Shown one piece after another: positions 1 to 8,086 of a stretch of DNA of 64,000 nt (position 1 is its first letter; each line of letters opens with the position of its first letter). Below the pieces are notes generated by a model, which made no database searches, had not been told where the DNA came from, and saw only the letters and a list, made by a program, of their open reading frames with translations. A program made the translations under genes and the position numbers. The DNA comes from Moraxellaceae bacterium (GTDB lineage Bacteria > Pseudomonadota > Gammaproteobacteria > Burkholderiales > Rhodocyclaceae), in the NCBI GenBank assembly GCA_031119205.1, contig JAVHYF010000008.1:1-64000 (forward strand), given 5' to 3'.

Positions 1-734
1 CCGTCCAGCACTTCCAGATAGATACCCATGTCGGCGTGGCCGAACTCGCGCTTGAGCGCCTTGGGCAGCTCCATGTCGCGCTCGGCGGTGGCGGGGTTCA
101 CGTTCACCGCCAGGCAACGCACGGTGCGCAGCACGCCTTTGACGCGCACGTCGCCGACCATGAACTCACGGTCGATCCAGTCGAACTCGGCCCACGCCTC
201 CGGCCCGTCGATGTAGAGGTTGGCGCGGAAGCGCAGCGGGTCGACCGGCGTGCCCAGCCGCTCGCCGAGCGCGCGCACCGAGGCGAGATTCACCAGCGAC
301 ACCGCGCGCATCATCTCGGGCGAAATGACGCTCACATCGGTGAAGTGATGGCCGGGTGAGGCGACGAGCTGCGGCATGCCGCTGATGAGCTCGCCCATGT
401 AGTCGGCGAAGAAACGCTCCACCTGCTGGCGCCCGGCGGCATCGGTGAGATCCGCCACCACCTGCGTGCCGTCCGGTGCGTCGATGCGCAGTGTCTGCGT
501 GTCGTCGTCGAACTGCGTGCGCAACCGGGCCAGCTTCTCGTATTTCATCAGCATGAGGAACTGGGTCTTGGGTTGCGGCTGGGGGTCGATCGGGTCGAAG
601 CGCCAGCTGCCATTGGTCAGCGCATAGATGCGGTCGCCCGGCACAGCATGGCCGGGCGTCAGCGCCAGCGTGGCGAGCGGTTCGGGCGACAGGCCTTTGA
701 CGGGGTAGCGGTAGAGCTGCTGGAGTGCGTACAT
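1..734 (-). CDS. MOSC-domain protein (3' end beyond the window)
   Basis: The frame is open from an ATG at 734 to the left edge, giving about 244 residues with no stop. The N-terminus (MYALQQLYRYPVKGLSPEPL) is the MOSC N-terminal beta-barrel signature, and a MOSC-like core follows (RFRANLYIDG, then a VRCLAVNVNP segment that contains the usual conserved cysteine). Family members handle molybdenum-cofactor sulfur or reduce N-hydroxylated substrates; the exact substrate cannot be read here. The C-terminus is missing, so completeness is unknown. Confidence 0.85.
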   Translation of the reverse strand, partial: MYALQQLYRYPVKGLSPEPLATLALTPGHAVPGDRIYALTNGSWRFDPIDPQPQPKTQFLMLMKYEKLARLRTQFDDDTQTLRIDAPDGTQVVADLTDAAGRQQVERFFADYMGELISGMPQLVASPGHHFTDVSVISPEMMRAVSLVNLASVRALGERLGTPVDPLRFRANLYIDGPEAWAEFDWIDREFMVGDVRVKGVLRTVRCLAVNVNPATAERDMELPKALKREFGHADMGIYLEVLD

Positions 735-949
735 GGGCGTGCTCTCGTAGCGGGTTCGAGGTGGATTCGTGGCAGGCTTTGGGCGGAAAGTTGCCGGCAG
801 CATGCTGCCGGAAGCCAGCGGCGCAAATACGTCAAACACCGGTCAGACGCCGGATCGCGCATCGCCCGGCGCGCATGCGGCGGAACGACACAGGGACGAA
901 CGGGTCAGAACACCAACCCTGAGGATCCGTCATGGAAAGGAGAAACCAC

Positions 950-1816
950 ATGAGGACATGGCTGGCACTCCCCCTCCTGCTGCTGGCGGCCGGCGCCCAT
1001 GCCCAGTCGCCGGGCACCGCCGCCGATACAACCGCCGACCCCCTGCCTTCGCCGCCCTGCTCGGCGGCCTGGAACCAGGTCATCGACAGGCTGGTGGTGA
1101 CCCGCGACGGGAAGGGCCACGGCCCCGACGTCGGCTCGGACGAATGGCGCTCCACGGTCGAATTCAAGCTGGGCATACGCGGCACCACACCGGTAGTACC
1201 GCGTGGCAGCGACACCTGGTGTCGCCGGGTCGACCAGCTGGTGCGCGCACGCATCGCCACGCCGCTCGCGGCGACGGTGGCCGGCAGCGGGCCGTCCTTC
1301 TCCTGCGTGAAAGTCACACCCGACAGCATCGAGGCACTGGTGTGCGGCGATGCGGAACTGTCCGCGCTGGACCGCAAGCTGGCCGAGGCCTATGCCGCCG
1401 CGACGAAGAAGGCCGTCAACGAGCAGCCACCGCGCCTGCGTGCCGAACAGAGCGGCTGGGTGAAGGGGCGCAATGACTGCTGGAAGGCCACCGACAAACG
1501 CGTCTGTGTGCGGGACGCCTACCAGCAGCGCATCGTCGAACTGCAGGCCGGCTACTGGCTGGTGCCGTCCAATGGCCCGGTGCGCTTCACCTGCGATGGC
1601 GGCGCGAACGACGCACTACAGGTCACCTACTTCCAGACCGACCCGCCGTCACTGCTCGCCGAGCGTGGCGTCAGCAGCTCCTTGATGGTGCTGAGGCGGG
1701 ATGCCAATGGCACGCTCTACCAAGGCCGAAATGAAAGCATGCGTGCCGACGATGGCGAGTTGCGCGTCGCCTGGGGAAATGGCGCGCCGGTCATGCGCTG
1801 CAGGAGGGCTTCCTGA
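950..1816 (+). CDS. Secreted LprI-like plus MliC-like lysozyme inhibitor protein
   Basis: 288 residues. I chose the ATG at 950 over the in-frame ATG at 932 because AAGGAG (937-942) lies 7 bases upstream of it and a clean signal peptide (MRTWLALPLLLLAAGAHAQ) begins there. Residues about 116-205 carry a cysteine-rich LprI/DUF1311 pattern (VCGDAELSALDRKLAEAY, QSGWVKGRNDC). Residues about 205-285 resemble MliC, the inhibitor of C-type lysozyme (YWLVPSNGPVRFTCDGG, YQGRNESM, NGAPVMRC). Inferred role: periplasmic protection against host or competitor lysozyme. Two inhibitor modules in one chain are less common than single-domain versions. Confidence 0.75.
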   Translation: MRTWLALPLLLLAAGAHAQSPGTAADTTADPLPSPPCSAAWNQVIDRLVVTRDGKGHGPDVGSDEWRSTVEFKLGIRGTTPVVPRGSDTWCRRVDQLVRARIATPLAATVAGSGPSFSCVKVTPDSIEALVCGDAELSALDRKLAEAYAAATKKAVNEQPPRLRAEQSGWVKGRNDCWKATDKRVCVRDAYQQRIVELQAGYWLVPSNGPVRFTCDGGANDALQVTYFQTDPPSLLAERGVSSSLMVLRRDANGTLYQGRNESMRADDGELRVAWGNGAPVMRCRRAS

Positions 1817-1840
1817 GGCAGGCCCGGCGCGGTCTCGCAA

Positions 1841-2275
1841 TTACTTGGTTTCAGCGAGCTTGGTTTCCTCGACGCCCTTCTTGCCGACTTCTTCGGTCAC
1901 CAGGTTCAGCTTGGTACGCGCGAACATCACGCCCATCTTCACCTCCTGCCAGATGAAGGTCAGCACGCCCGGCTTGGCATCGATCTCGATGGTGTCCGTG
2001 TTCTCGGCCTTGGAGCTGATGGTGTGCTTGCCCGGTGCGAGTTCCTTGTACAAATAGGTCTTGGCAACGGTCTGGCCGATCGGCTGGCCATCGACAGAGA
2101 CGTCCATCTTTACCGCAGCCCCCATGGATTCGTTGCGATAGATGAACACACCGGCCTTGTCCTTCGGCGCGGTGAAGGTCTTCAGTGCAGCGTCCTGCTT
2201 GGGGTCGCCCATCGGCACGGAGGCGCAGCCCACCAGGCTGGCGGCGATCAAGGACACAGCGATCAGCTTCTTCAT
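1841..2275 (-). CDS. DUF2846-type lipoprotein
   Basis: 144 residues with a lipoprotein signal peptide and lipobox (MKKLIAVSLIAASLVGCASV). The body (GVFIYRNESMGAAVKMDVSVDGQ, YLYKELAPGKHTI) matches the DUF2846 beta-sandwich lipoprotein pattern. AGGGAG lies 6-7 bases before the ATG. Its function is not established for the family. It is convergent with the lysozyme-inhibitor gene, with 24 bases between stops. Confidence 0.75.
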   Translation of the reverse strand: MKKLIAVSLIAASLVGCASVPMGDPKQDAALKTFTAPKDKAGVFIYRNESMGAAVKMDVSVDGQPIGQTVAKTYLYKELAPGKHTISSKAENTDTIEIDAKPGVLTFIWQEVKMGVMFARTKLNLVTEEVGKKGVEETKLAETK

Positions 2276-2669
2276 GTACTACTCCCTTTGTTTTTGGTCG
2301 TTGCGCTTGCGGCGCTCATAGCTGCGGCACCACAGCGCGCGGGAGGATAGCGGGGAAAGGCTCATCGCACAGGCTTGCCCGGAAGGGCGGCGCGTGACGC
2401 ATTTGGCATGTCCGCACACTCATGCGGAACATGGCTTGAATGCTCGGCTTCGCTGCACTCAGCACCGTCTCGCGGGACGTCCGCGCATGAACACCCTCAC
2501 CCGCTGACGCCCCTCTGGATCATCGCTATCGCCGTCTCCTGCGGACCGGTTCCACGCCCTGCCCTTCTCTGCCCGAACAGCCGTCTAGCCCACGCTAGCT
2601 GACGTGCTAGCGTGCCGCCGCTGCGTGGGGCGCAGCGCATTTCATTTCGGACAAACAAGAGAAGAGACG
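2276..2669. other. Intergenic region with a 9-bp inverted repeat
   Basis: I see no credible gene in these 394 bases. The one clear structure is a perfect 9-bp inverted repeat, CACGCTAGC (2591-2599) and GCTAGCGTG (2606-2614), around a 6-base loop. It lies 55-80 bases upstream of the next plus-strand gene. No T-run follows, so it could be an operator as easily as a terminator. Confidence 0.4.
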
Positions 2670-3158
2670 ATGAAGAAGATCCTGTTGCTGATCGTGATAG
2701 CAGTCGCTGCCAAGTTCGGTTGGGAGGCACACAAGAAGAAGGAGAACCCGGTCGTCATCGAGAATCCGGTCTACGGCGAAACGCGCGTGAAACTGGGTGT
2801 GGCTGGCAGGGAGATCGAAGGGGTGATGTTCGTCAAGAACGCCAACGATGCCGAATGCCGGAGCACCATCGGCAAGTTCGACGGCATCATCGACAAGTCA
2901 AGCTGCGAGAAGGTGAACTGCAAGATCGTGTCATCCGAATGCAAACCGGAACTGACGGCCCGCAATGCACGGCTGTTCGACAACGAGCCGACGCACGTCA
3001 GCTACGTGAGCCTCGCCCGTACGCGGCCGGAGCTGCGCGAAATGCGTTTCATCGTATGGGGCGTCAGCGTCGCGGAGAGCGACGACCTGTGCAAACGCAT
3101 CATCAGCGGGAATGCGCTGCAGATCGCCAAGCCCACCTGCATCCACGCCGCGCGCTGA
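2670..3158 (+). CDS. Hypothetical protein with N-terminal signal anchor
   Basis: 162 residues. I chose the ATG at 2670 because GAAGAG lies just upstream and the hydrophobic N-terminus (MKKILLLIVIAVAAKFGW) starts there; the longer reading from 2604 has no support. A small soluble domain with four or more cysteines follows (AECRSTIG, SSCEKVNCKI, SSECKP), suggesting disulfides outside the cytoplasm. No family recognised. It is followed 12 bases later by a small membrane protein and probably shares its transcript. Confidence 0.65.
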   Translation: MKKILLLIVIAVAAKFGWEAHKKKENPVVIENPVYGETRVKLGVAGREIEGVMFVKNANDAECRSTIGKFDGIIDKSSCEKVNCKIVSSECKPELTARNARLFDNEPTHVSYVSLARTRPELREMRFIVWGVSVAESDDLCKRIISGNALQIAKPTCIHAAR

Positions 3159-3170
3159 GGGCGGCCGCCG

Positions 3171-3389
3171 ATGGCCTACGAGGAGTATCGCGACTACGCC
3201 GATGTACCGACGCATCGGCGGCAGTGGTTCTTCTGGCTGAGCTTCCTGCTGCTGACGCCGTTCGCGGTGTGCCTCGTTGTCTTCGGCGACATCTACTACC
3301 GCCAGCGCGGCGTGGTGAAATCCTTCGGGGTCTTCAACCGCGTGCTGGCAGCGGTGATCGGCGGGTTCTGGGGCGGCCTCTGGTACTGA
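3171..3389 (+). CDS. Small two-helix membrane protein
   Basis: 72 residues with two hydrophobic segments (FFWLSFLLLTPFAVCLVVFG and VLAAVIGGFWGGLWY) separated by a short basic stretch (YYRQRGVVKSFG). The close spacing to the upstream secreted protein suggests an operon. It resembles small inner-membrane proteins of unknown function. It is convergent with the methyltransferase gene. Confidence 0.55.
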   Translation: MAYEEYRDYADVPTHRRQWFFWLSFLLLTPFAVCLVVFGDIYYRQRGVVKSFGVFNRVLAAVIGGFWGGLWY

Positions 3390-3404
3390 GGCCACCGCGT
3401 GCTG

Positions 3405-4475
3405 TCACTGGTTGCCGGTAGCTGGAGTCGCCGCGGCACGCCGCGCACGCGGCACCAGCTTCACCACTGCCGGGTCGTGCCGTGCGCGCAACTGCCCGCA
3501 GCCGCCCTCCACGTCCTGCCCGGCCGAGTTGCGCAGCTTGGTGAGCACGCCACGGCGATGCAGCGTGCGGGCGATTTCCGCCGCGCGCTCCGCGTCCGGG
3601 CGCTTGAAGTCGAGGCCTTCGTTCGTGTTGTACGGAATCATGTTCATGATCGCGTACTTGCCGGCCAGCAACCGCACGATGCCGTCGATTTCGGCCTCGC
3701 TGTCGTTGATGCCTTCCAGCAGCGTCCACTGGTACTGGATGGGGTAGCCGGTGTCGCGCGCGTAGCGCTCGCCGAGTTCCACCAGTTCGTCCGGCGTGAT
3801 GCGCGGCGCGCGCGGCAACAGTTGCTCGCGCAATGCGGCGTCCGTGGTGTGCAGCGACAGGGCCAGCGCCGGCTTCACCGGACCGCGCGGCAGGCGCTCG
3901 AACACACGCGGGTCACCCACCGTGGAGAACACCAGGTTCTTGTGGCCGATGTTGCCGTAGAGGCCCAGCAACTCGATGGCCTCCATGACGTTGTCGAGGT
4001 TGTGGGCGGGCTCGCCCATGCCCATGAACACCACCTTCTTTACCGGCCGCATGCGACGCGCCAGCACCACCTGGGCAATGATCTCCGCACTGCCCACCTG
4101 GCGCATCAGGCCGTCGCGGCCAGTCATGCAGAACACGCAGCCGACCGCGCAACCGACCTGCGAGGACACGCACAGGCCATCGCGCAGCAGCTGCACGCTC
4201 TCCACCGTGTTGCCGTCGGCCAGCTCCACCAGCAGGCGGGCGGAGCCGTCTTCGCCGGGGTGCTCGGAGCGCAGGCGCACCAGTCCGTCTAGTTCGGCCG
4301 TGAGCGCCGGCAAGGCGTTGCGCAAGGCCAGTGGCAGGGAATGCTCCGCCGCGCGCGGGCCGTGGTCCAGGGCATGGCCCTGCACCCAGGCGCGCAGCAC
4401 ACGCTGCTCGTGGGCCGGCTTGGCCCCGAGTGCGCGCAGGCGCTGGCGGAGGTCTTCGATGCGGGTGAGCGTCAT
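3405..4475 (-). CDS. RlmN/Cfr-family radical SAM RNA methyltransferase
   Basis: 356 residues. Radical SAM methyltransferase acting on adenine C2 or C8 of RNA in this family. The 4Fe-4S motif CxxxCxxC is C109, C113 and C116. The first catalytic cysteine (family position C118 of E. coli RlmN) is C102 in LCVSSQ, and the second is C326 in GGCGQLR. The GMGEPAHN SAM-binding motif is present. The usual rlmN neighbours (ndk, pilW, ispG) are absent, so this may be a paralogue rather than the housekeeping copy; the rest of the genome would decide. Inferred substrate: 23S rRNA or tRNA. Confidence 0.88.
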   Translation of the reverse strand: MTLTRIEDLRQRLRALGAKPAHEQRVLRAWVQGHALDHGPRAAEHSLPLALRNALPALTAELDGLVRLRSEHPGEDGSARLLVELADGNTVESVQLLRDGLCVSSQVGCAVGCVFCMTGRDGLMRQVGSAEIIAQVVLARRMRPVKKVVFMGMGEPAHNLDNVMEAIELLGLYGNIGHKNLVFSTVGDPRVFERLPRGPVKPALALSLHTTDAALREQLLPRAPRITPDELVELGERYARDTGYPIQYQWTLLEGINDSEAEIDGIVRLLAGKYAIMNMIPYNTNEGLDFKRPDAERAAEIARTLHRRGVLTKLRNSAGQDVEGGCGQLRARHDPAVVKLVPRARRAAATPATGNQ

Positions 4476-4550
4476 GAGGGGGGCGATGCTAGCACCGGGG
4501 CCCGGGCACCGACAGCACCCGCGCCGGCCGTGGCTCTCCGCCCGGGACGC

Positions 4551-4940
4551 TCAGCGCAGATTCAGCTGCCAGGACACACCGAAGCGGTCCTGCACCCACG
4601 CGAAGCGGCGGGCGAAGGGGTATTCCTGCAGGGGCATCTTGATCTCGCCACCTTCGGACAGCGCGGCGAACAGGCGGTCGGTCTCTTCCTCGTCGTCGCA
4701 GGACACGAAGAGCGAGATGGCCGGGTTGAAGCAGAAAGGTTGTTCGACCGGGCTGTCGATGCACATCAGTGCCTCGCCGTTCAGTTCGAAGATGGCGACC
4801 TGCACCGTGCCCTCCTTGCCGGCCTCGCCGGGGCCGTAGCGGCGGATGGAGGCGATGCGCGAGCGTTCGAACAGCGATACGTAGAACGTCATCGCGGCTT
4901 CTGCCTGGCCCTGGAACATCAGGAAGGTGGTGATCTTCAT
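4551..4940 (-). CDS. PhnB-like VOC-family protein
   Basis: 129 residues with the glyoxalase-fold PhnB/3-demethylubiquinone-methyltransferase-like pattern: MKITTFLMFQGQAEAAMTFY at the N-terminus, ISLFVSCDDEEETDRLF in the middle, and FGVSWQLN near the end. Members of this group are mostly uncharacterised despite the legacy name. It starts 31 bases after the DUF1648 protein stop and looks like the last gene of a minus-strand operon with 5474-6061 and 4972-5472. Confidence 0.85.
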   Translation of the reverse strand: MKITTFLMFQGQAEAAMTFYVSLFERSRIASIRRYGPGEAGKEGTVQVAIFELNGEALMCIDSPVEQPFCFNPAISLFVSCDDEEETDRLFAALSEGGEIKMPLQEYPFARRFAWVQDRFGVSWQLNLR

Positions 4941-4971
4941 GGCGATGTACCTCTTTGGGAGCGCTGCGGCT

Positions 4972-5472
4972 TCAGGCCGGGCGGGGGAAACGCCGCAGCA
5001 TGGCGACGACGCCCGCGGTGACGGCCAGCAACAGCACGCCGGCGGCGATCAGCAGGCTGCCGGTGTCCAGCCGTAGTGGCTGCTGTGCGTGCGCCATCAC
5101 GATAAGCCCGTGCACGAAGCACAGGAAGAGCAGCAGCACTGCCGCGAAGTAGCGGCACAGGCCAGCCATGAAGGCGATGGAGGCCGGGCGCCGTTCGGGC
5201 TGCAGCCAGTGCTGGCGATGCGGCAGGTTGAGTAGCCCGTCGGGCAGGCGGCCGAGCAGACCGGCAAGCAGGGTCAGTGCTGCCGGCAGCGCCACCGCGA
5301 GCAGCAGGGCACCCACGGTGTAGGCATGTCGCGAAAGGTAGCCGTCGGGGCTGCCGTCCATGCGGAAGTGGGTGGCGACGACGGCAGGCAGATCCGCCGC
5401 GGTGAGCAGCACGAAGGCGGCCACCGCGATGCATGCCAGGGTGAAGCGGCGGCCCTGCCCGTCGAAGCGCAT
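4972..5472 (-). CDS. DUF1648-like integral membrane protein
   Basis: 166 residues with about four membrane helices. The N-terminal part (LPAVVATHFRMDGSPDGY) is the DUF1648 signature. Function unknown; related proteins include SdpI-type immunity or signalling components, but nothing here shows that role. One base separates its ATG from the stop of the upstream lipoprotein gene, so the two are almost certainly co-transcribed. Confidence 0.7.
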   Translation of the reverse strand: MRFDGQGRRFTLACIAVAAFVLLTAADLPAVVATHFRMDGSPDGYLSRHAYTVGALLLAVALPAALTLLAGLLGRLPDGLLNLPHRQHWLQPERRPASIAFMAGLCRYFAAVLLLFLCFVHGLIVMAHAQQPLRLDTGSLLIAAGVLLLAVTAGVVAMLRRFPRPA

Positions 5473-5473
5473 G

Positions 5474-6061
5474 TCAGGAGCAACCCTCGACGTATTCCAC
5501 CGCCGGACGCACGCCGGCGCGCACGGCGCTGATGTGGCCCTGCTTCTCTTCGAAAACGAACACGCCCTTCTCTTCGGCGAGTACCAGCACGTGCGCCTTC
5601 TCGTCGTACTTGTGCGGCCACACCTCGATGTTGGGATGCTTGGCGATCACGTCGGCCTGGAGCATGCCGTGGTCGATGCCGGTGGTGTTCTTCACGCCGG
5701 CGTCGGCATCGACGCGGGTGATGAGGCCCTTCTCGACCATGAACAGCAGGCCGGGGTAGGCCTTGAAGCGCACCTGCGTGCAGGCAGCGCTCGCCGCGTT
5801 GGCGGGCAGCGCCTCGCCCAGGGCGGTGGCCACCTCGGTGGCGCTGGCGCCGAAGCGGGCCTTGTCGAAACCCTCGGCGGTCAGCATCGGCGTGCTGGGT
5901 GCCGGCTTCTCGCAGGCAGCCAGCAGGGCGACCGCGCCGACCAGCAGCGCACTGCGCCAGGAGCGGGAGGCGGGGAAAGGATTGCGGGAAGTCCGGGAAA
6001 CGCGGGACGTGGCGGGTTGTGAGGCCAGCTGTGCCGCGCCAGTGGTCAGGGTTCTGCGCAT
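5474..6061 (-). CDS. Hypothetical lipoprotein
   Basis: 195 residues from the ATG at 6061; a longer reading from 6151 adds 30 residues of atypical AT-rich sequence. A lipobox (ALLAAC) ends an extended signal region, with cysteine at residue 50. The mature part (RFGASATEVATALGEALP, VRFKAYPGLLFMVEKGLITRVD) resembles periplasmic proteins that hold a repeated beta-strand module, but no family is certain. First gene of the compact operon with the DUF1648 and PhnB-like proteins. Confidence 0.6.
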   Translation of the reverse strand: MRRTLTTGAAQLASQPATSRVSRTSRNPFPASRSWRSALLVGAVALLAACEKPAPSTPMLTAEGFDKARFGASATEVATALGEALPANAASAACTQVRFKAYPGLLFMVEKGLITRVDADAGVKNTTGIDHGMLQADVIAKHPNIEVWPHKYDEKAHVLVLAEEKGVFVFEEKQGHISAVRAGVRPAVEYVEGCS

Positions 6062-6181
6062 GTGGGTTGCCTGTTCTGCGATGTAGTAGAGGGAAGTTCT
6101 TGTTGTCTCTGTCGCATCATGTCCGGTGGCGCTGTTCTTGTTGTTCTTCATTGTTGTTGTTCTTGTGTGCAGCCCCGCTGT

Positions 6182-7234
6182 TCACTGCCGGGGCGGTGGT
6201 ACGGGCTCGCCGCCTGCCCGCTGCCAGATCCAGGCCAGCCCGCGACCGATGTCGGGCCGGCGGCTGATCCACTCGGGTGCGAGCGGCAGCAGGCTGTCGC
6301 CCCGCCGCTGCGCCAGCACGAAGTTAAAGCTGTAAGTGGGCTCCTGCCCCATCCGCAGGTCGCTTACCAGCACGCGGCCGTCGTCTTCACGCATGGCGTA
6401 GAAGCCATGGCTGAACCACACGACGCGGCTCAGGTAGGGGTTGTCGGGCAAAGCGGCACGCAGTACGTCATGCTGCGGGAAGCGGTCGAAGTGGATGGAA
6501 CGACCACCGTCGAGCAGCGAGTAGAAGCCTTCACGATAGCTGTCGTCGCCCATCGCGACCACACGCCACAGCACGGTGTTGAAGGCGGTGGGCGTCACCA
6601 GCACCCGGCCGGCATCCAGACCCTGGGCGCGTAGCGAATCCTCGGCCACGCCACGCACATGCTGCTGGGCGAGCGTGGCCCAGCCGAGGTACAGCGTGCT
6701 GAGCACGAGGCCGGCGGCGTTCCAGCGCAGGCCGCGCGCATTGCGCAGCGACAGCACGGCGACAAGGCCCACCAGCAGTGGCAGGGTGTACAGCGGGTCG
6801 ATGATGAACATGCTGCCGACCGCGTAGGGATGGTCGGTGAACGGCAGGCCCAGCTGGGTGCCGTACACCGTCATCAGGTCGAGCAGCGGATGGGTGATCA
6901 GTGCCAGCCATACCGCCAGCCACCAGCGGCGGAAGAGGGATTCTCCGGGGGACTCCCCGGGAGACGCCCCCTGTGCCGCCCCCGGCTGGCGCCACAGGCG
7001 GTCGGCCAGCCAGGCCAGTGCCGGCGACACGAGGCTGAGGTAGAACAGCGCATGACTCTCGGTCCGGTGCAGCGTCATGTTGCTGACCGGGTCACCGTAG
7101 TCGATGACAACGTCGAGGTCCGGCAGGGTGCCGCACACCGCGCCGACGAGGGCGGCCTTCCACGGCGCTACGCGGCGGCCCATGGTGGCCACGCCGACTG
7201 CCGCGCCCAGCGCGAACTGTGAAACGGAATCCAT
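6182..7234 (-). CDS. YdjM-like membrane-bound metal-dependent hydrolase family protein
   Basis: 350 residues. The N-terminal half carries the family pattern of conserved His/Asp pairs in membrane segments: GTLPDLDVV, HRTESHALFY, ITHPLLDLMTVYGT and FIIDPLYTLPLL. A soluble C-terminal half follows (about residues 190-350). The family is annotated as LexA-regulated, membrane-bound predicted metal-dependent hydrolases; the substrate is unknown. Confidence 0.85.
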   Translation of the reverse strand: MDSVSQFALGAAVGVATMGRRVAPWKAALVGAVCGTLPDLDVVIDYGDPVSNMTLHRTESHALFYLSLVSPALAWLADRLWRQPGAAQGASPGESPGESLFRRWWLAVWLALITHPLLDLMTVYGTQLGLPFTDHPYAVGSMFIIDPLYTLPLLVGLVAVLSLRNARGLRWNAAGLVLSTLYLGWATLAQQHVRGVAEDSLRAQGLDAGRVLVTPTAFNTVLWRVVAMGDDSYREGFYSLLDGGRSIHFDRFPQHDVLRAALPDNPYLSRVVWFSHGFYAMREDDGRVLVSDLRMGQEPTYSFNFVLAQRRGDSLLPLAPEWISRRPDIGRGLAWIWQRAGGEPVPPPRQ

Positions 7235-7270
7235 GTGATCAGGGGGGCTGTTCAGCCGCCCCCGACTGAA

Positions 7271-7522
7271 TTACTGGTGGTAAGCGAGATCCAGGTCTGC
7301 ATCCAGCCCGGACACGCAGTCCAGCACCTGGCCGACGAGTTCCTGATCGTCGTCGCTCCACTCCGCGTCCGGGTCATCCTGTCTGGTGGCCAGCGGCGTG
7401 ATGTCGAAGTCGACGAACTGATCGCCGATCTTCAGCACGGTCATGCCGGAGGCGTGCTCGACGAGCTCCCAGTCATCGGGGATCTGCAGCTCGGCGGTGA
7501 TGCGGACGGTCAGGGTCTTCAT
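7271..7522 (-). CDS. Small acidic hypothetical protein
   Basis: 83 residues, strongly acidic toward the C-terminus (DDPDAEWSDDDQELVG). It starts MKTLTVRITAELQIPDDWEL, an amphipathic beta-like opening. No family recognised. It is followed 36 bases later by the YdjM-like gene on the same strand, so the two may share a transcript. Confidence 0.55.
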   Translation of the reverse strand: MKTLTVRITAELQIPDDWELVEHASGMTVLKIGDQFVDFDITPLATRQDDPDAEWSDDDQELVGQVLDCVSGLDADLDLAYHQ

Positions 7523-7783
7523 GGACTTCGGTTCTCCAGCTTGGGGTAGTGGCAGGGATACGAGGGGTAAGTTATTGAAGGCGATGGATCCGGGGCCACC
7601 GCTGGTGGGCCCGCTGCCAGTGCGCTCACCGCCCTGCCCCGATGGCGCAAGGCGTCAGCTTACTGAAAAACCAGGCTTGCAGGCGTAGGCCGAATCCCAC
7701 GGCCGGTTCAGGCGCGCACCGCTGGCGCGGGCGGCCGCGCGGCAATACGGTGACGCATGGTCAACGCATACAGGAGCGGCACC

Positions 7784-8068
7784 ATGAACGAACAGCACAA
7801 CGCACGCCTCAGGCAGCAGTACGAGCTGTGGAAGATCGCCGTCCAGGCCTATGTCGACGAGATGGACAAGGTGATGGCCGGGCATGCCAGCGGTGGTCGC
7901 CTGATCACCGCCGCCGCCAGCGTGGAGTTCGCCTGGGACATGCTGAAGACCCTGCAGGAGGAGGCAAGAGATGCAGAGGCGAACGATGCCGACAATGCCG
8001 AACCCGCGGGCGGCCGCGCGCCGCGCGCCGGTGGCGACACGGACCTGTACACGCTGGGCCCGCATTGA
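7784..8068 (+). CDS. Hypothetical helical protein
   Basis: 94 residues. The ATG at 7784 is preferred over 7757 because CAGGAG (7771-7776) lies 7 bases before it. The first 60 residues form a continuous amphipathic helix pattern (RLRQQYELWKIAVQAYVDEM, AWDMLKTLQEEARDAE) and the tail is Gly/Pro-rich and probably disordered. No family recognised. It is convergent with the DedA-rhodanese gene. Confidence 0.5.
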   Translation: MNEQHNARLRQQYELWKIAVQAYVDEMDKVMAGHASGGRLITAAASVEFAWDMLKTLQEEARDAEANDADNAEPAGGRAPRAGGDTDLYTLGPH

Positions 8069-8086
8069 GCCGGAGATGGACGCCGC

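Noticed and set aside
36-953. Several short plus-strand frames at the left edge
   Set aside because: They lie opposite the MOSC gene, which has clear family sequence on the minus strand.
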